Origin: Candidatus Woesearchaeota archaeon
Lineage (GTDB): Archaea; Nanobdellota; Nanobdellia; Woesearchaeales; UBA9642
Assembly: GCA_026002815.1 (NCBI GenBank)
Contig: BPGB01000008.1
Location: 1-64,000, forward strand
Direction of reading: 5' to 3'
Length of the DNA: 64,000 nucleotides
This document shows positions 21,001 to 30,177 of the stretch, piece by piece. How positions within the stretch are numbered: position 1 is the first letter of the stretch; each line of letters opens with the position of its first letter. The position numbers and the translations under genes are program-made. The notes beneath the pieces were generated by a model. That model was not told where the DNA came from. It made no database searches and saw nothing but the letters and a program-made list of their open reading frames with translations.

Positions 21001-22784
21001 ATTGATAAAATTCTTGATTCAGTATATTTTATAGAATATGAAACATTACACGTAACATAATAATAATATTCTCCATCAGTAATATTAGTAACATTATAAT
21101 ATCTATAATTTCCTGAACCTAACATATTGTATAAAATTCCTGACCAATTTAATGTACATGATGCTAATGAGTTGCTAACGCTCACATTTATATAAGTAAA
21201 ATTTGTGTTAATAAAAGAATTATTTTCGTACGTTGGAAAAACAAAACTGATAATAAAAGGTATATCTCTGCTCTTTATGAAGTCGAATGAGTATGATTCA
21301 TAAGTATTTATAGTACCACCAGTAGATAAAGCAGTATCACCATAATTACTAAAAACAGAACCATTATAAAAAAAAGAACCAATATTAAAAGAAGCAGAAT
21401 ACCTAAAACCCAATATTTTAGCTATATCTGAAGTATTTAAATTCCTATAAAGTGTTATCCAACCACCACTACCAGCATAAGAACTAAAAGTAGAAGTAGC
21501 AGAAGTACAAAGAGGAGAACAAACACGAAGACTCAAAGTAGAACCAGTAGTATCAGTATCCCAAACCAAAACACCAGAAGAACCATCAGGCAACCAAGAA
21601 AAATCAGCACAACGCCTAGTAGAAATATCAACAGCAGCATCAATATTAGAAGTAACAACCCAAGAGTTAGAAGAATCATTATAAAAAGCAGAACCCAAAT
21701 CATTACCAGAATCAACAAAAACAGCCTGAAAATCAAGAGACAAAGGATTAGGCTTCAAAGACAACCAACGAACATCATTAGCATCAGCAGCATCAACATC
21801 AAAAGAACCAACAGCAGACCAAGAACCATTCCAAAAAGCCCAATTAACCAAACCAACAGTACCATCAGCACCCAAAACCATAGCCTTAGAACCATTACTA
21901 TTATAAGAAACAGCCAAAGCCTCATAACCAGTAGTAGCAGTAGCAGAAACAGAAAGACTAAGCTGAGAACCCCAAACAGAACCATTCCAAACCCAAGCAT
22001 TAATATCACTACTAGAAGAATCAAAACCAACCAACACCAACTCAGCACTAGAAGACAAAGGACTAGCATCAACAGAAACCCAAGAATAAGAAATATCAAC
22101 AGACTCAGTAACATCATCAATAAAAAACTCAGTTGTTGCTGAAAAGTTCAATTCCTCAGAAGGGAGAATTCTATATGCTAAATCTCGCGTTGTATCTGTA
22201 CTAGGAGTAGCATATACTAGTACTAAATTACCTGTGTTTGATTCAAAATCAAAATCGAAATTTCTCTGAGTAGAAACTATTGAGGTAGCAAAATTATTAT
22301 AAACATACCATGAAGAAGCATTATTACACTCATTAATACAAACATAGGCATCAAGAAAACCGTCATTTGCACTAGTAATAATTACAACCTTAGAACTTAA
22401 TGGACTTGTTTTTAAAACGATATTTCTTAAAGCAGAACCAGCACTTGGCAATTCAATCTCATTACCCCAAGTCCCATTTCCTGAACTATTCCAAAACCTA
22501 ACCTTAGGATAATTAACACCATTACCAGAAGGAGACCTATAAGCAACAAATCCATCAGCAGCATAAACCATGTTCGATATTATTGATAATATAATAATAA
22601 TTATAAACAAGTATATTATTTTATAAGCATTCAAATTAAATCTATTCTTACTAAAATTTAATTTAATAACATTCTTGTTAGAAATATACAGATTAAGCGC
22701 GTATAAACTAAAGCAACTTATGCATTTATTTAATTCTTTACTTAAATTAAATGATTTAACATAATACTTTATTATAAAATACAT
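18069..22784 (-). CDS. Large surface protein: duplicated propeller-like domains, Ig-like domains, C-terminal module A
   Basis: A secreted protein of about 1,570 residues. A long basic N-terminal region leads to one hydrophobic segment (about residues 48-70) ending in VYA, the probable signal or anchor. Then comes a propeller-like unit (DGFVAYRSPSGNG opening, repeated SWVSVDASPLSSS and WLSLK strands), an Ig-like pair, a second almost identical propeller-like unit, more Ig-like domains, and a C-terminal module A of about 250 residues ending CTGYVIFNAEIS. It has very many NxS/T sites. I start at the ATG at 22784, which follows a GGGTGGG site; the frame is open to a TTG at 22820. The two units are near identical at the DNA level and use T/G-ending codons. 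Binding partner unknown. Confidence 0.8.
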   Translation of the reverse strand: MYFIIKYYVKSFNLSKELNKCISCFSLYALNLYISNKNVIKLNFSKNRFNLNAYKIIYLFIIIIILSIISNMVYAADGFVAYRSPSGNGVNYPKVRFWNSSGNGTWGNEIELPSAGSALRNIVLKTSPLSSKVVIITSANDGFLDAYVCINECNNASSWYVYNNFATSIVSTQRNFDFDFESNTGNLVLVYATPSTDTTRDLAYRILPSEELNFSATTEFFIDDVTESVDISYSWVSVDASPLSSSAELVLVGFDSSSSDINAWVWNGSVWGSQLSLSVSATATTGYEALAVSYNSNGSKAMVLGADGTVGLVNWAFWNGSWSAVGSFDVDAADANDVRWLSLKPNPLSLDFQAVFVDSGNDLGSAFYNDSSNSWVVTSNIDAAVDISTRRCADFSWLPDGSSGVLVWDTDTTGSTLSLRVCSPLCTSATSTFSSYAGSGGWITLYRNLNTSDIAKILGFRYSASFNIGSFFYNGSVFSNYGDTALSTGGTINTYESYSFDFIKSRDIPFIISFVFPTYENNSFINTNFTYINVSVSNSLASCTLNWSGILYNMLGSGNYRYYNVTNITDGEYYYYVTCNVSYSIKYTESRILSIDTTIPVISFVAPTPYNNSISEDLNLSINITSNENLSSCFFNLSDDLSSNVYVMNGSYSNWYIDIYPLYNGFYSYYVYCNDSYGNYGYSETRYLTVNMPIADGFVAYRSPSGNGVNYPKVRFWNSSGNGTWGNEIELPSAGSPIRFVVLKSSPLYYKLILVTLSDDGFLDGYVCYSNCSNSSNWVVSNDFAQSITASSQRSFDFDFESSTGNAIIVYAIPSTSIVEDLAYRVIPSSSANISDTTEFFIDDVTASVDISYSWVSVDASPLSSSAELVLVGFDSSSSDINAWVWNGSVWGSQLSLSVSATATSGYEALAVSYNSNGSKAMVLGADGTVGLVNWAFWNGSWSVVGSFDVDAADANDVRWLSLKSNPLSLDFQAVFVDSGNDLGSAFYNDSSNSWVVTSNIDAAVDISTRRCADFSWLPDGSSGVLVWDTDTTGSTLSLRVCSPLCTSATSTFSSYAGSGGWITLYRNILKYPVAKILGFRYSASFNIGSFFYNGSVFSNYGDTALSTGDTINTYESYSFDFIRKNNNSLIINFVYPTDPDGANISRVYSFVNVTVYPSTATCVLNWSGTLYSMNSFGNNRYYNKTGLFTGTEYYHVICNTSSVVERTRTRSININTTFPINIGMIFPTQNYLSNIPYVNFTFNVSHPLWNVSNCSLIINDIIVNNTNNSPLPQNTNITLSAVLVSGIYNWSVNCTDEYNIITSSQKINFSVYVPPYVTSLYIEDYVDPIDQIILSAGSFRKVYCIVVASDFFGPDNVNTVSSVFHYYLNSSNGLEDNNVRYINNSCALNETTSMNKTFVCSFNVYYYANNGTWNCTTNVYNNQSAYSVYSNLTNITPLYALNITDGITFDDTESGFESSEAYANVTNIGNMPINISIQGYAISIGDAVGMNCSDGTNISIDSIRYSLSSSSYSSKIPLTGFLQNTSLSLPKQTNSSAVYNVTYWQIKPTPSIGSISRVCTGYVIFNAEIS
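19415..20276 (-). repeat. Internal duplication block, copy 2 (about 862 bp)
   Basis: Matches 21275-22136 at about 98% by eye. Most of the differences are in one 25-base patch near 19562-19588. It encodes the core of the second propeller-like unit. Confidence 0.9.
20575..20701 (-). repeat. Internal duplication, start of propeller unit, copy 2
   Basis: About 127 bases nearly identical to 22432-22559, coding for the DGFVAYRSPSGNGVNYPK opening of each propeller-like unit. The stretch between this block and the larger block is much more diverged, so identity is patchy. Confidence 0.85.
21275..22136 (-). repeat. Internal duplication block, copy 1 (about 862 bp)
   Basis: Partner of 19415-20276 in the same gene, with an offset of 1,860 bases. 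Confidence 0.9.
22432..22559 (-). repeat. Internal duplication, start of propeller unit, copy 1
   Basis: Partner of 20575-20701, coding the opening of the first propeller-like unit directly after the signal segment. Confidence 0.85.
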
Positions 22785-23105
22785 GATTGACACAACCCAC
22801 CCTCGAATAATTAAATTCAATTAAAAGCTTAACTAATTAATATTACCTAGTAACAATATTACCTAGTAATACGAATTAAAATAAAAATACTTAAATAATC
22901 AAAATTAAAATAATAAGGATTATTTTTATATTTTTTGGAATAAAAATATAACATAGAATAAATTAGAAAATAGAATAAATATTAGAAAATAGAATAAATA
23001 AAAAATAATAAAAACTAAATTAATATTCCAATTATATAAGTGTTACTATTAATATAATTCTAATATTAATAAGTATAATATTATGGAATATTAATAAGTA
23101 TAATA

Positions 23106-24038
23106 TTATGGTGCTTCTGCCTGGAATATTATGTATCCAGTACAATTTCCAGCAGGATTAGGAGGCACTCTTAATTGCCAATAAGTTGTATTTACCATAG
23201 GCGTTGAGGGTAAAGTTTGCTTAGGTATGGTTAAATTCGATATTAGTTGTGCAGTACTTGATAGCGGTGTTTTATCAATCCAGTTTCCAGTGTCTACTAT
23301 TGAAAATCTCTCGTATTCAACACTTATATTTCCAAAAATACTGCAATTCATTGCTAAGCCATCTCCTCTTACAGCACCATATCCTTCAACACTAATATTT
23401 ATTGGCATGTTACCGAAATTAGTAACATTTGCTGCTTTTGTCAAAGAATCATCATCTACTGCGACATTACCATAATCTATGCCGTCAGTAACATTAAGAG
23501 CATAAAGAGGATATACATAAGTAGTGTTTGAATTATTTCCTGTTTTATTATATGTATCTATAGCCATTACCGAACAATTCCATGTCCCATTATTGGCATA
23601 ATAATATACTGGAAATATACATAAATAGTTTACTGTATAATTAATGCCATTTCCTGAGTTAATACAATTTGTCGTATAGTGACTGTTGTTATCATCTGGA
23701 GCAAACCTGCTTGATGTAGTAATGTGCCATAATGTTGCATTTACGCCTGTTATATCGCCATATCCATTCCAGTCCCTTATTGTAGCATTACAGGTAATAT
23801 TTCTTAAAGATCCTGCATTAAGTGTTACATTCAACAATGAATTATTTGTTTCTTGATAAACAATAACTTCTAATACTTCTGGATTAGAATTAGAAATAGT
23901 CACTCTAGTAGTAACAGTAACATTTCTGTAATTATCGCCTATAATATTATTTGCATTAGAGAATGAACTAAAGAAAATAGCAAGACTTATAACTAATATA
24001 AAAAATACTAAGTATAATGCCTTTTTTTTATTTAACAT
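23106..24038 (-). CDS. Secreted stand-alone module A surface protein
   Basis: A 310-residue protein with a Sec signal (LYLVFFILVISLAIFFSSFS followed by NA) and a mature chain starting near NNIIGDNYRNVTV. It consists only of module A: a first beta domain with RNITCNATIRDWNGYGD and YYYANNGTWNCSV, then a second with YPLYALNVTDGIDYGNV, GNMPINISVEGYG and the closing YWQLRVPPNPAGNCTGYIIF (QAEAP ends the protein). Six or more cysteines could form disulfides and NxS/T sites are dense. There is no C-terminal anchor, so it probably assembles with other surface proteins. Its paralogue lies at 34927, and the C terminus of the 18069 gene is the same module. The promoter at 24199-24217 gives a leader of about 140 bases. 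Confidence 0.8.
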   Translation of the reverse strand: MLNKKKALYLVFFILVISLAIFFSSFSNANNIIGDNYRNVTVTTRVTISNSNPEVLEVIVYQETNNSLLNVTLNAGSLRNITCNATIRDWNGYGDITGVNATLWHITTSSRFAPDDNNSHYTTNCINSGNGINYTVNYLCIFPVYYYANNGTWNCSVMAIDTYNKTGNNSNTTYVYPLYALNVTDGIDYGNVAVDDDSLTKAANVTNFGNMPINISVEGYGAVRGDGLAMNCSIFGNISVEYERFSIVDTGNWIDKTPLSSTAQLISNLTIPKQTLPSTPMVNTTYWQLRVPPNPAGNCTGYIIFQAEAP

Positions 24039-24103
24039 TTTTGCACTTCTTTCTTATGCAATATTTCCTTTTATGCTAATTACTGTGCATGTAAGCAATT
24101 TTA

Positions 24104-24117
24104 AGTAACATGTTACT
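24104..24117. promoter_or_regulatory. Perfect 14-bp palindrome, operator candidate
   Basis: AGTAACATGTTACT lies in the 5' leader of the module-A gene, 66 bases before its start and about 60 bases after the expected transcription start. It could bind a dimeric repressor or simply be chance in AT-rich DNA. Confidence 0.35.
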
Positions 24118-24198
24118 GTTCCATATAACAAAACAACCCAGTATATCTTTTAACTATTTTTATCTATTAGTATACATTTTTATATATTAGTATCATAT

Positions 24199-24217
24199 CT
24201 TATATATAAATGTTTCG
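24199..24217 (-). promoter_or_regulatory. Shared surface-gene promoter, copy 1
   Basis: On the minus strand this reads CGAAACATTTATATATAAG, a BRE (CGAAA) plus TATA box. The same 19 bases occur at 42641-42659 before a module-B gene, and a two-mismatch copy is at 38591-38609. Confidence 0.75.
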
Positions 24218-24606
24218 CTATAAAAAAGAAATAAAAAAATACTAAAAAAATAAAAAATAAAATAAAAAAAACCTTATTATACAAAAAAAAACAAAAATAA
24301 TTTCAAAAAATAAAAATAAAAACAATATAAGCTTATAAACACTAAATAAAAAATTAAAACAACTATAACAGGAATAAATAATTTAAATAATAAAGGAAAA
24401 AGAGAAGAAACAACAAAAGAAAATTAATAAAAAAATAATAAAAGAAGATATCAATTAAAATAACAAAAGCTAACAATAAAAAATAGAAAAGAAAACAGAT
24501 AATGAAAAAGAAAATAAATTCAAAAACAACACATTATTAACAAAAACACACCATAACATTTAAATATTAATAATAACCCAAACATAAAAGGTGGGTGAAA
24601 TAATAC

Positions 24607-26412
24607 ATGAATAGAGGTACTTTTTTAGTCTACAATAAAAAAATATTAAAAATATTAGAAAAAAAAACAATAAAAATAATATTAATACCATTTTTATTAT
24701 TAATTCTCTCAACAATTTTAACAACAAATGCTTATGCACTAGAAAAAGTAATAGCAAATAGTGCAGATTGGAGAGACGTTTACAGCGCGATGCTATATGC
24801 AAGTCTCATAGAAAAACAACCAGGATTATTCTTGACAAGTGCAAAACATAGCACAATACTACTATATTCAATATCAAAAAACACAAATGGAACGCTAATA
24901 GTATCATCAAGAACACAGCCATATATAGTAAATTACAAAAGCGTAATGGACGGTCAAGGATATAAAGATGTAGAAGAATTAGTATCAAACAGAATAAACC
25001 TTGATCTTGCCGAAAGAGTTTTTAGAGAAAAAAACATAAAAAAATACATAATAGTAGATGATGCGTATGGATATAATGCATTATCTGTAGCATCATATGC
25101 TGCTTTAGCAGGATACTATGTACTTTTCGCAAACGAAAGAAATATTGCTCAGGTAGATGCGTTTCTTCAAGATGTAGATCCAACAGAAGTAATATTGTTT
25201 GGACAGGTTGATGAAGCAGTAAAAACAAGACTACAAAAATATAATCCAGAAATAATAAACAAAGGAGACAGGTTTGACAACAACATAGAAATAGTAAAGA
25301 GATATTTAAAAATAAAAAACACACAGCAAACATTAATGAGTAATGGAGAATTCATAGAAGCAAGCATAATGTCCGGACAAGATCCAGTAATATTCATAGG
25401 AAGAACTGCCGTACCCCCACAAGTACAAGAATATATAAAAGAATCAGATTTTAAAGTTGCAGTTCTGATAGGAAACGAACTAATAAATTCTGCAACAACA
25501 ATAAGAAGACAACTAGGAATAAGTGTTTTTGTAAAATTCGCTCAAGGAGCAAGAAATCCCGAAGGAGCAATAGCAGCAGTAGAAGACTTAGATAAATTCC
25601 CTATGCCTAGATATAACCTAAATATGGAATTATTCTCAATAATATATAATAAGGCAACAAACACTTTATGGGTCACATATCACAATTTAGCAAACATAGG
25701 AACATATATAAAAGGAACAATAACATTAAATGTTGACGGACAACAAGTTGTTGTAGGGGATCAAGAACCTATATTTATAGATAAAAATCAATATAAAACA
25801 ATTACCTATGATGCAGTATTAGAAGGAGAAAATATCACTGCACAAATATATACTTTATTCGGGGAAGGAAAAAGAAGCCTAGAAAACGTTCTTCAAGGAA
25901 CAATGAATGTACAAATAGTAGAAATATTAGATAATTCAAAAATAAATATAACTTCTGTCGTTTATGATAAAAATAATAAGCAATTCCTTGTGACAATACA
26001 AAATATCGGAGAGGTAGATGTTTATGTAAATGTTGAATTACTAGACTTATACATAAACGGGGAATTCATAATAATATCTAGTCCAGAAACATTACTTCTA
26101 AAGCCGGGAGAAAAGATAACATTAAAAGTCCCGGCCGAATTAAGTGAGTTAGATATACAAAACAATCCAGTAATAAAAGTTAAGGCATATTACGGAGAGA
26201 GAGAAAATAGTTTGATAAAAACAGCATATGCAGAATTCGCATATAATGAGAAGAGTCCAGATTATATATTCTATATATTAGTACTTCTTGTTATAATATT
26301 AATATTATTACTAGTGTTTGGAAGAAAGAAGTGTCCTCATTGCGGAACAAAAAATTCTAGGACAAGAAAGAGATGCAAAAAGTGCGGACGAAATCTATAC
26401 GAAAAAAAATAA
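24607..26412 (+). CDS. Membrane protein with CWB2-like and CARDB-like exterior and cytosolic zinc ribbon
   Basis: A 601-residue type I membrane protein. After a signal segment (about residues 22-45) comes an alpha/beta region with alternating strands such as KYIIVDDAYGYNALSVASYA, EVILFGQVDEAV and DPVIFIGRTAVPP, resembling the cell-wall-binding repeat 2 fold (about residues 48-330). Two beta-sandwich domains of CARDB type follow (about 340-550). A membrane helix (about 553-576) leads to a cytosolic tail with CPHCG and CKKCG, a zinc ribbon. The start is backed by a GGTGGGTGA site. It is one of two plus-strand genes in the surface region. It could link the envelope to a cytosolic partner; this is inference. 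Confidence 0.75.
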   Translation: MNRGTFLVYNKKILKILEKKTIKIILIPFLLLILSTILTTNAYALEKVIANSADWRDVYSAMLYASLIEKQPGLFLTSAKHSTILLYSISKNTNGTLIVSSRTQPYIVNYKSVMDGQGYKDVEELVSNRINLDLAERVFREKNIKKYIIVDDAYGYNALSVASYAALAGYYVLFANERNIAQVDAFLQDVDPTEVILFGQVDEAVKTRLQKYNPEIINKGDRFDNNIEIVKRYLKIKNTQQTLMSNGEFIEASIMSGQDPVIFIGRTAVPPQVQEYIKESDFKVAVLIGNELINSATTIRRQLGISVFVKFAQGARNPEGAIAAVEDLDKFPMPRYNLNMELFSIIYNKATNTLWVTYHNLANIGTYIKGTITLNVDGQQVVVGDQEPIFIDKNQYKTITYDAVLEGENITAQIYTLFGEGKRSLENVLQGTMNVQIVEILDNSKINITSVVYDKNNKQFLVTIQNIGEVDVYVNVELLDLYINGEFIIISSPETLLLKPGEKITLKVPAELSELDIQNNPVIKVKAYYGERENSLIKTAYAEFAYNEKSPDYIFYILVLLVIILILLLVFGRKKCPHCGTKNSRTRKRCKKCGRNLYEKK

Positions 26413-26604
26413 TACAAAGCAAGAAACACAATCTACTGAAGCACACTCCCAAACTCATAATCTAAAAAAATAAGTATCTAAATCAAAAAAATAAATATCT
26501 AAAAAAAGAAAAAGCAAATATCTGAAAGTATAATTATCTAAAATTAAAACTACACAATATCATATCAAGTATTATTATCACACATATTAAGAAAATTATT
26601 AATC

Positions 26605-26642
26605 GATATATTATTGATTAACTGATATATTATTGATTAACC
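26605..26642. repeat. 19-bp tandem duplication across a stop codon
   Basis: Two copies of a 19-base unit beginning GATATATTATTGATTAAC, one base different. The second copy covers the last codons and stop of the 26630 gene on the minus strand. Confidence 0.7.
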
Positions 26643-29600
26643 TTCGTTTCTTGATTCAAACTCGATATTTTTTCATGATGAAACTCTAACTGCTTAATAT
26701 TGTTTGCAACATAATTAAGATATTTTAACTCAGAATCAGTGTTAAGGCCAGGTATAAAACCTATATTATAAGCAATATCCCCGTAGTTTTTGTTTAATAA
26801 CTCCTTTATTTCTAAATATTTTTTAAGTCTTTTATAATAAAGATGCCTTCTCGCATTATGTATATACATATAAGCTTCTAGTTTCTTTTTCACATGATTT
26901 AATTTTTTAATATGATTCTCATCGATATAATCATTATAAAAATCTAAGTTAGAAATTAATTTTACTGTTTCATTATATATAGACCTTGCTCTCTCGTAAT
27001 CAAACATATTTATCACTGAATTACAATAATCTATTTTTCTAATAATATCCTCTGGAAGAATATCGTTAAAATTATTATTAGATAAAGTATAATTAGAAGA
27101 GCTATTATTACTTTTTATTGACTCAATATTTGTAATTAATGAATTGGTTGAATTGAAACCTATTTTTACACCTGAAAGATTAGCATTTACAGATGTTCGT
27201 GTATTCCTGTCTGATTTCAAATTGTTATTTGAATTATTTAATTTACTTTGAACACCATTTTCATATATTGTGTTTTTTTTGCTATTCATATTTTCTGTTT
27301 TTATGCTTCTTAAACCAAAAACGCCATTCACAGAATTACTGTTTCTATTCATAGAATTGCTTTTATTAATATTATGAATATTTCTAGAAAAAAACTTTTT
27401 GTCCTGTCTGTCCAACACAATAACGTATCCTCCAAGTAAAACTATCATTATTACTCCAATTATAATTATCCAATGTATTCCAGTTATTTTATTAAATGAA
27501 ATATTTTCAAACGACATCAACCCAGTTATTTTATTTGATTCTTTAAGATTGCTGATTCTAGAATCTGAAATTTTAAAGTTAGGTTTATCCATTATTAGTG
27601 TTTTTGTATTCTTTAAAGACATTAACGAAATTATGCCATCGACTAGGTAATAAATTTCTCCAGACTCAAATGAATCAAAATTCCACTTTACAACAGGATC
27701 TTCCTTAACTATCTCTGGATTTTGTGTTTTTAAATAAACTATTTCAGAAGCCTTATTTATTACCTCCTTCGGTATTTTTTCAACCAATATAACGTTTGAT
27801 AATTTCGATGGAACAATTATTTTTTTATGAATTAAAGTTTTTTTATCATAACTCTCTTGATTTAAATTTCTAATTTTAAAAGAAATTGATTCAACTTTTA
27901 CTAACACATTATCTTGAATCCCCTTATTCTTAATCATATACTCTTCCAATTGTTCTTTTGATATGTTTATGCCTTCAATGATATCCATTACAGAAGACTC
28001 AACATCAGATTCAGTTATTATTTGCTCAAAACTTCCTTGTTCTTGAATTATTATATCATCAACAACATTACCTTGCGCTTTAATTGCCTTTAATTTTAAA
28101 GAATTTAATCTTATTTCCAATTCAGACTTAGATAAATCTTGATTCTTTAAGTCTTCCAATTCAGATATTATGTTTTCAATCTCAGAACGAGAATCTTGAC
28201 TAATTTCTTCAACGTTCAACAATTCAATAATCTTTAATATTGAAGGATCTTTTATCGAAGATAATTTTCTCTCAGCTGAATCAATATCCATTAACATCGT
28301 TTCAAGCAAAGAAATCTTTTCATCTACTAAATAATAAAGTGTTTTGTCAAGAGTTTTAACTACATTATTTTCTTTCTCATCTATTATAGGAATATATATT
28401 TCTACTTCATCGCTGAATGGGCCCTCGTTGCCTGCCTTATCAACTGCAAGAATCTTATACGAATAATGCTTCCCTGCTGAAATATCTTTATCAAGATAAG
28501 ATTCTTTTGAGGTATCTGCAATTAATTCATATTTTTGTGACTCTCCTACTTCTGAACGGTATATCTTAAAAACAGGAGAATCATCATCTCTATAAAGCCA
28601 TGACAATAACACTCCTTTTTCTTCAAGTACTACAGATAATTCTTCTACTTGGGATGGCGGGTCAGTATCTATTAAAAATATCTCTCCATCAGTTATTATA
28701 TCTCCTATTATGCCATTAAAGTCTGTTCCTGAAAATTTGAAAGTAGCAACAGAAGTGCCTATGCCATCTTCTATAACTAGATATCCATTCCAGTTCTTTC
28801 CGCTTCCTGTTAAAGAAATTCTTCTTTTAGTATCATCGTTGTCTAAAATATAATATAAAGAAGGATTATTTTGCACCTCTTTTGATGTTGTCAGTGTTAT
28901 AGAGTATATTCCTTTTTTTAATGGTCCTGATTTATCTATTTTTATAGATGCTGATGGCCTCGTTGAAACTATTACGTTAATTTCATCATATCTTACTAAA
29001 CTGTTGCTTGAAGCACAAGCAACATAAATCCTGTGGCCTCCTTCTGATAAACCATTTATAATTGTTTTATGTATTATATTGTTTGTTACTGTAAACTTGT
29101 CCATTGAAGAAAATAAAGTATCTTTTATTAAAGAATACCTGCATTCTGAATCATAATTTGTTTCAAGAGTAATGCTCACTCCATTATTTGATGTCAAGCT
29201 ATATGTTTTTGACAATATTTCTACTACTTCTGTAACTATGCTAAAAGAAACTGAAGAAGATTTTGTTTCTGTGCTGGTTTCACATGTGATTTCCAAATCA
29301 TGACTCCCATTGTTTAATAGTATATTTTGATAAAAGAATAACGGAGAAATATTAAATGTTGAATTTGATATTAATACCCCTGACTTACCTGAAACATCGT
29401 AGTTACAATTCGTTTCAGTTTCTTGGTTTGTTGAGACAACTATTGATATGTTGCTTGAATTATAAGATGAATTATTTATAGGTGAAAGTATTTGAACGAC
29501 TAATGGAACATCTAATACATTTATAGTAAAATTTTCTATTGCTGAGCTTATATTATCTTTGGCTAAAACGGTATACTCATAAATGCCTGAACTTGAATAA

Positions 29601-29860
29601 TCTGTTTTTTCATAATAATAATTTTTATCACTTATTAAGGATCCTTCAAGGTATATTTCATAAGAAACATTTCCAGTATAATTATTAGCATAAAATGATA
29701 TGTTTATATAATCTGATTCGTTTATTACTGGTTCATAAATTATATTTGATATTACTATTGCACTCGCATGTGGCATAAACATGATATTCAAAATCAATAA
29801 TAATAAAAATGAAAATATCATACTACTTTTTTTTGTTTTATTAAAATACTTTTTCTTCAT
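26630..29860 (-). CDS. Large membrane protein with Ig/FN3 exterior, coiled coil and cytosolic domain
   Basis: A protein of about 1,076 residues. The signal is MKKKYFNKTKKSSMIFSFLL and onward, ending in HASA. The exterior has three or four Ig-like domains, an FN3 domain (opening DPPSQVEELSVVLEEKG, with YSYKILAVDKAGNEGPFS), then a long helical coiled-coil stretch and a further beta region with VKWNFDSFESGEIYYLVDG. One membrane helix (HWIIIIGVIMIVLLGGYVIV) leads to a cytosolic tail: a Ser/Asn-rich linker and a final helical bundle from EDIIRKIDYC. I start at the ATG at 29860, which directly precedes the signal; the frame is open to 29944. It resembles archaeal proteins linking surface and cytosol. 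Function unknown. Confidence 0.7.
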   Translation of the reverse strand: MKKKYFNKTKKSSMIFSFLLLLILNIMFMPHASAIVISNIIYEPVINESDYINISFYANNYTGNVSYEIYLEGSLISDKNYYYEKTDYSSSGIYEYTVLAKDNISSAIENFTINVLDVPLVVQILSPINNSSYNSSNISIVVSTNQETETNCNYDVSGKSGVLISNSTFNISPLFFYQNILLNNGSHDLEITCETSTETKSSSVSFSIVTEVVEILSKTYSLTSNNGVSITLETNYDSECRYSLIKDTLFSSMDKFTVTNNIIHKTIINGLSEGGHRIYVACASSNSLVRYDEINVIVSTRPSASIKIDKSGPLKKGIYSITLTTSKEVQNNPSLYYILDNDDTKRRISLTGSGKNWNGYLVIEDGIGTSVATFKFSGTDFNGIIGDIITDGEIFLIDTDPPSQVEELSVVLEEKGVLLSWLYRDDDSPVFKIYRSEVGESQKYELIADTSKESYLDKDISAGKHYSYKILAVDKAGNEGPFSDEVEIYIPIIDEKENNVVKTLDKTLYYLVDEKISLLETMLMDIDSAERKLSSIKDPSILKIIELLNVEEISQDSRSEIENIISELEDLKNQDLSKSELEIRLNSLKLKAIKAQGNVVDDIIIQEQGSFEQIITESDVESSVMDIIEGINISKEQLEEYMIKNKGIQDNVLVKVESISFKIRNLNQESYDKKTLIHKKIIVPSKLSNVILVEKIPKEVINKASEIVYLKTQNPEIVKEDPVVKWNFDSFESGEIYYLVDGIISLMSLKNTKTLIMDKPNFKISDSRISNLKESNKITGLMSFENISFNKITGIHWIIIIGVIMIVLLGGYVIVLDRQDKKFFSRNIHNINKSNSMNRNSNSVNGVFGLRSIKTENMNSKKNTIYENGVQSKLNNSNNNLKSDRNTRTSVNANLSGVKIGFNSTNSLITNIESIKSNNSSSNYTLSNNNFNDILPEDIIRKIDYCNSVINMFDYERARSIYNETVKLISNLDFYNDYIDENHIKKLNHVKKKLEAYMYIHNARRHLYYKRLKKYLEIKELLNKNYGDIAYNIGFIPGLNTDSELKYLNYVANNIKQLEFHHEKISSLNQETKVNQ

Positions 29861-29992
29861 TTTATTAACATATAAAATTAAATATCTAGAACTAGACCTA
29901 TTAAAAATATATTCACTGTCCCGCATATGATTAACGAACACCATTTTTAGAGTTTTTCAAAGACTATTAAACATACAGTCTTATAGTATTAT

Positions 29993-30163
29993 CTACTTGA
30001 GATTTTTTATCCTCCCAAGAATATTCTGATCTCTTTCAAGGGCTTCTCTTATTGCTCTGTCAAGGTATTCATTAAGGGTCATATCTTTTAGGACAGCGAT
30101 CACTTTTGCCTTTGTATGCGTTTCCTCGCTTAAAATAATATTAACCCTTTTGGTTTTTCCCAT
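29993..30163 (-). CDS. Ribbon-helix-helix DNA-binding protein, 56 residues
   Basis: A complete RHH (CopG/Arc-type) regulator: the N-terminal strand KTKRVNIILSEETHTKAKVI (about residues 3-22), helix A KAKVIAVLKD, the turn MTLNEY, and helix B LDRAIREALERDQN. RHH proteins bind DNA as dimers through paired strands. The frame is richer in G+C than its neighbours, which supports real coding and perhaps recent arrival. Two GTATAC sites 15-32 bases before its ATG look like its operator. It sits between the large membrane protein gene and the divergent pyruvate kinase gene, so it might regulate either one as well as itself. No toxin partner gene is adjacent. Confidence 0.82.
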   Translation of the reverse strand: MGKTKRVNIILSEETHTKAKVIAVLKDMTLNEYLDRAIREALERDQNILGRIKNLK

Positions 30164-30177
30164 TTTAATCCATAAAA

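Larger units (their letters stand above)
24039..24606. other. Divergent intergenic region with two promoters
   Basis: About 570 AT-rich bases between divergent genes. On the minus side they hold a strong promoter (24199-24217) and a 14-bp palindrome (24104-24117). On the plus side a CATTTAAATATTA element near 24557-24569 and a GGTGGGTGA ribosome binding site (24589-24597) serve the next gene. The middle is A-rich and without features. Confidence 0.55.

Noticed and set aside
19673-22120. Leu/Met-rich minus-strand frames inside the duplicated blocks
   Set aside because: Shadows in another frame of T-rich codons of the real surface gene; duplicated only because the real gene is.
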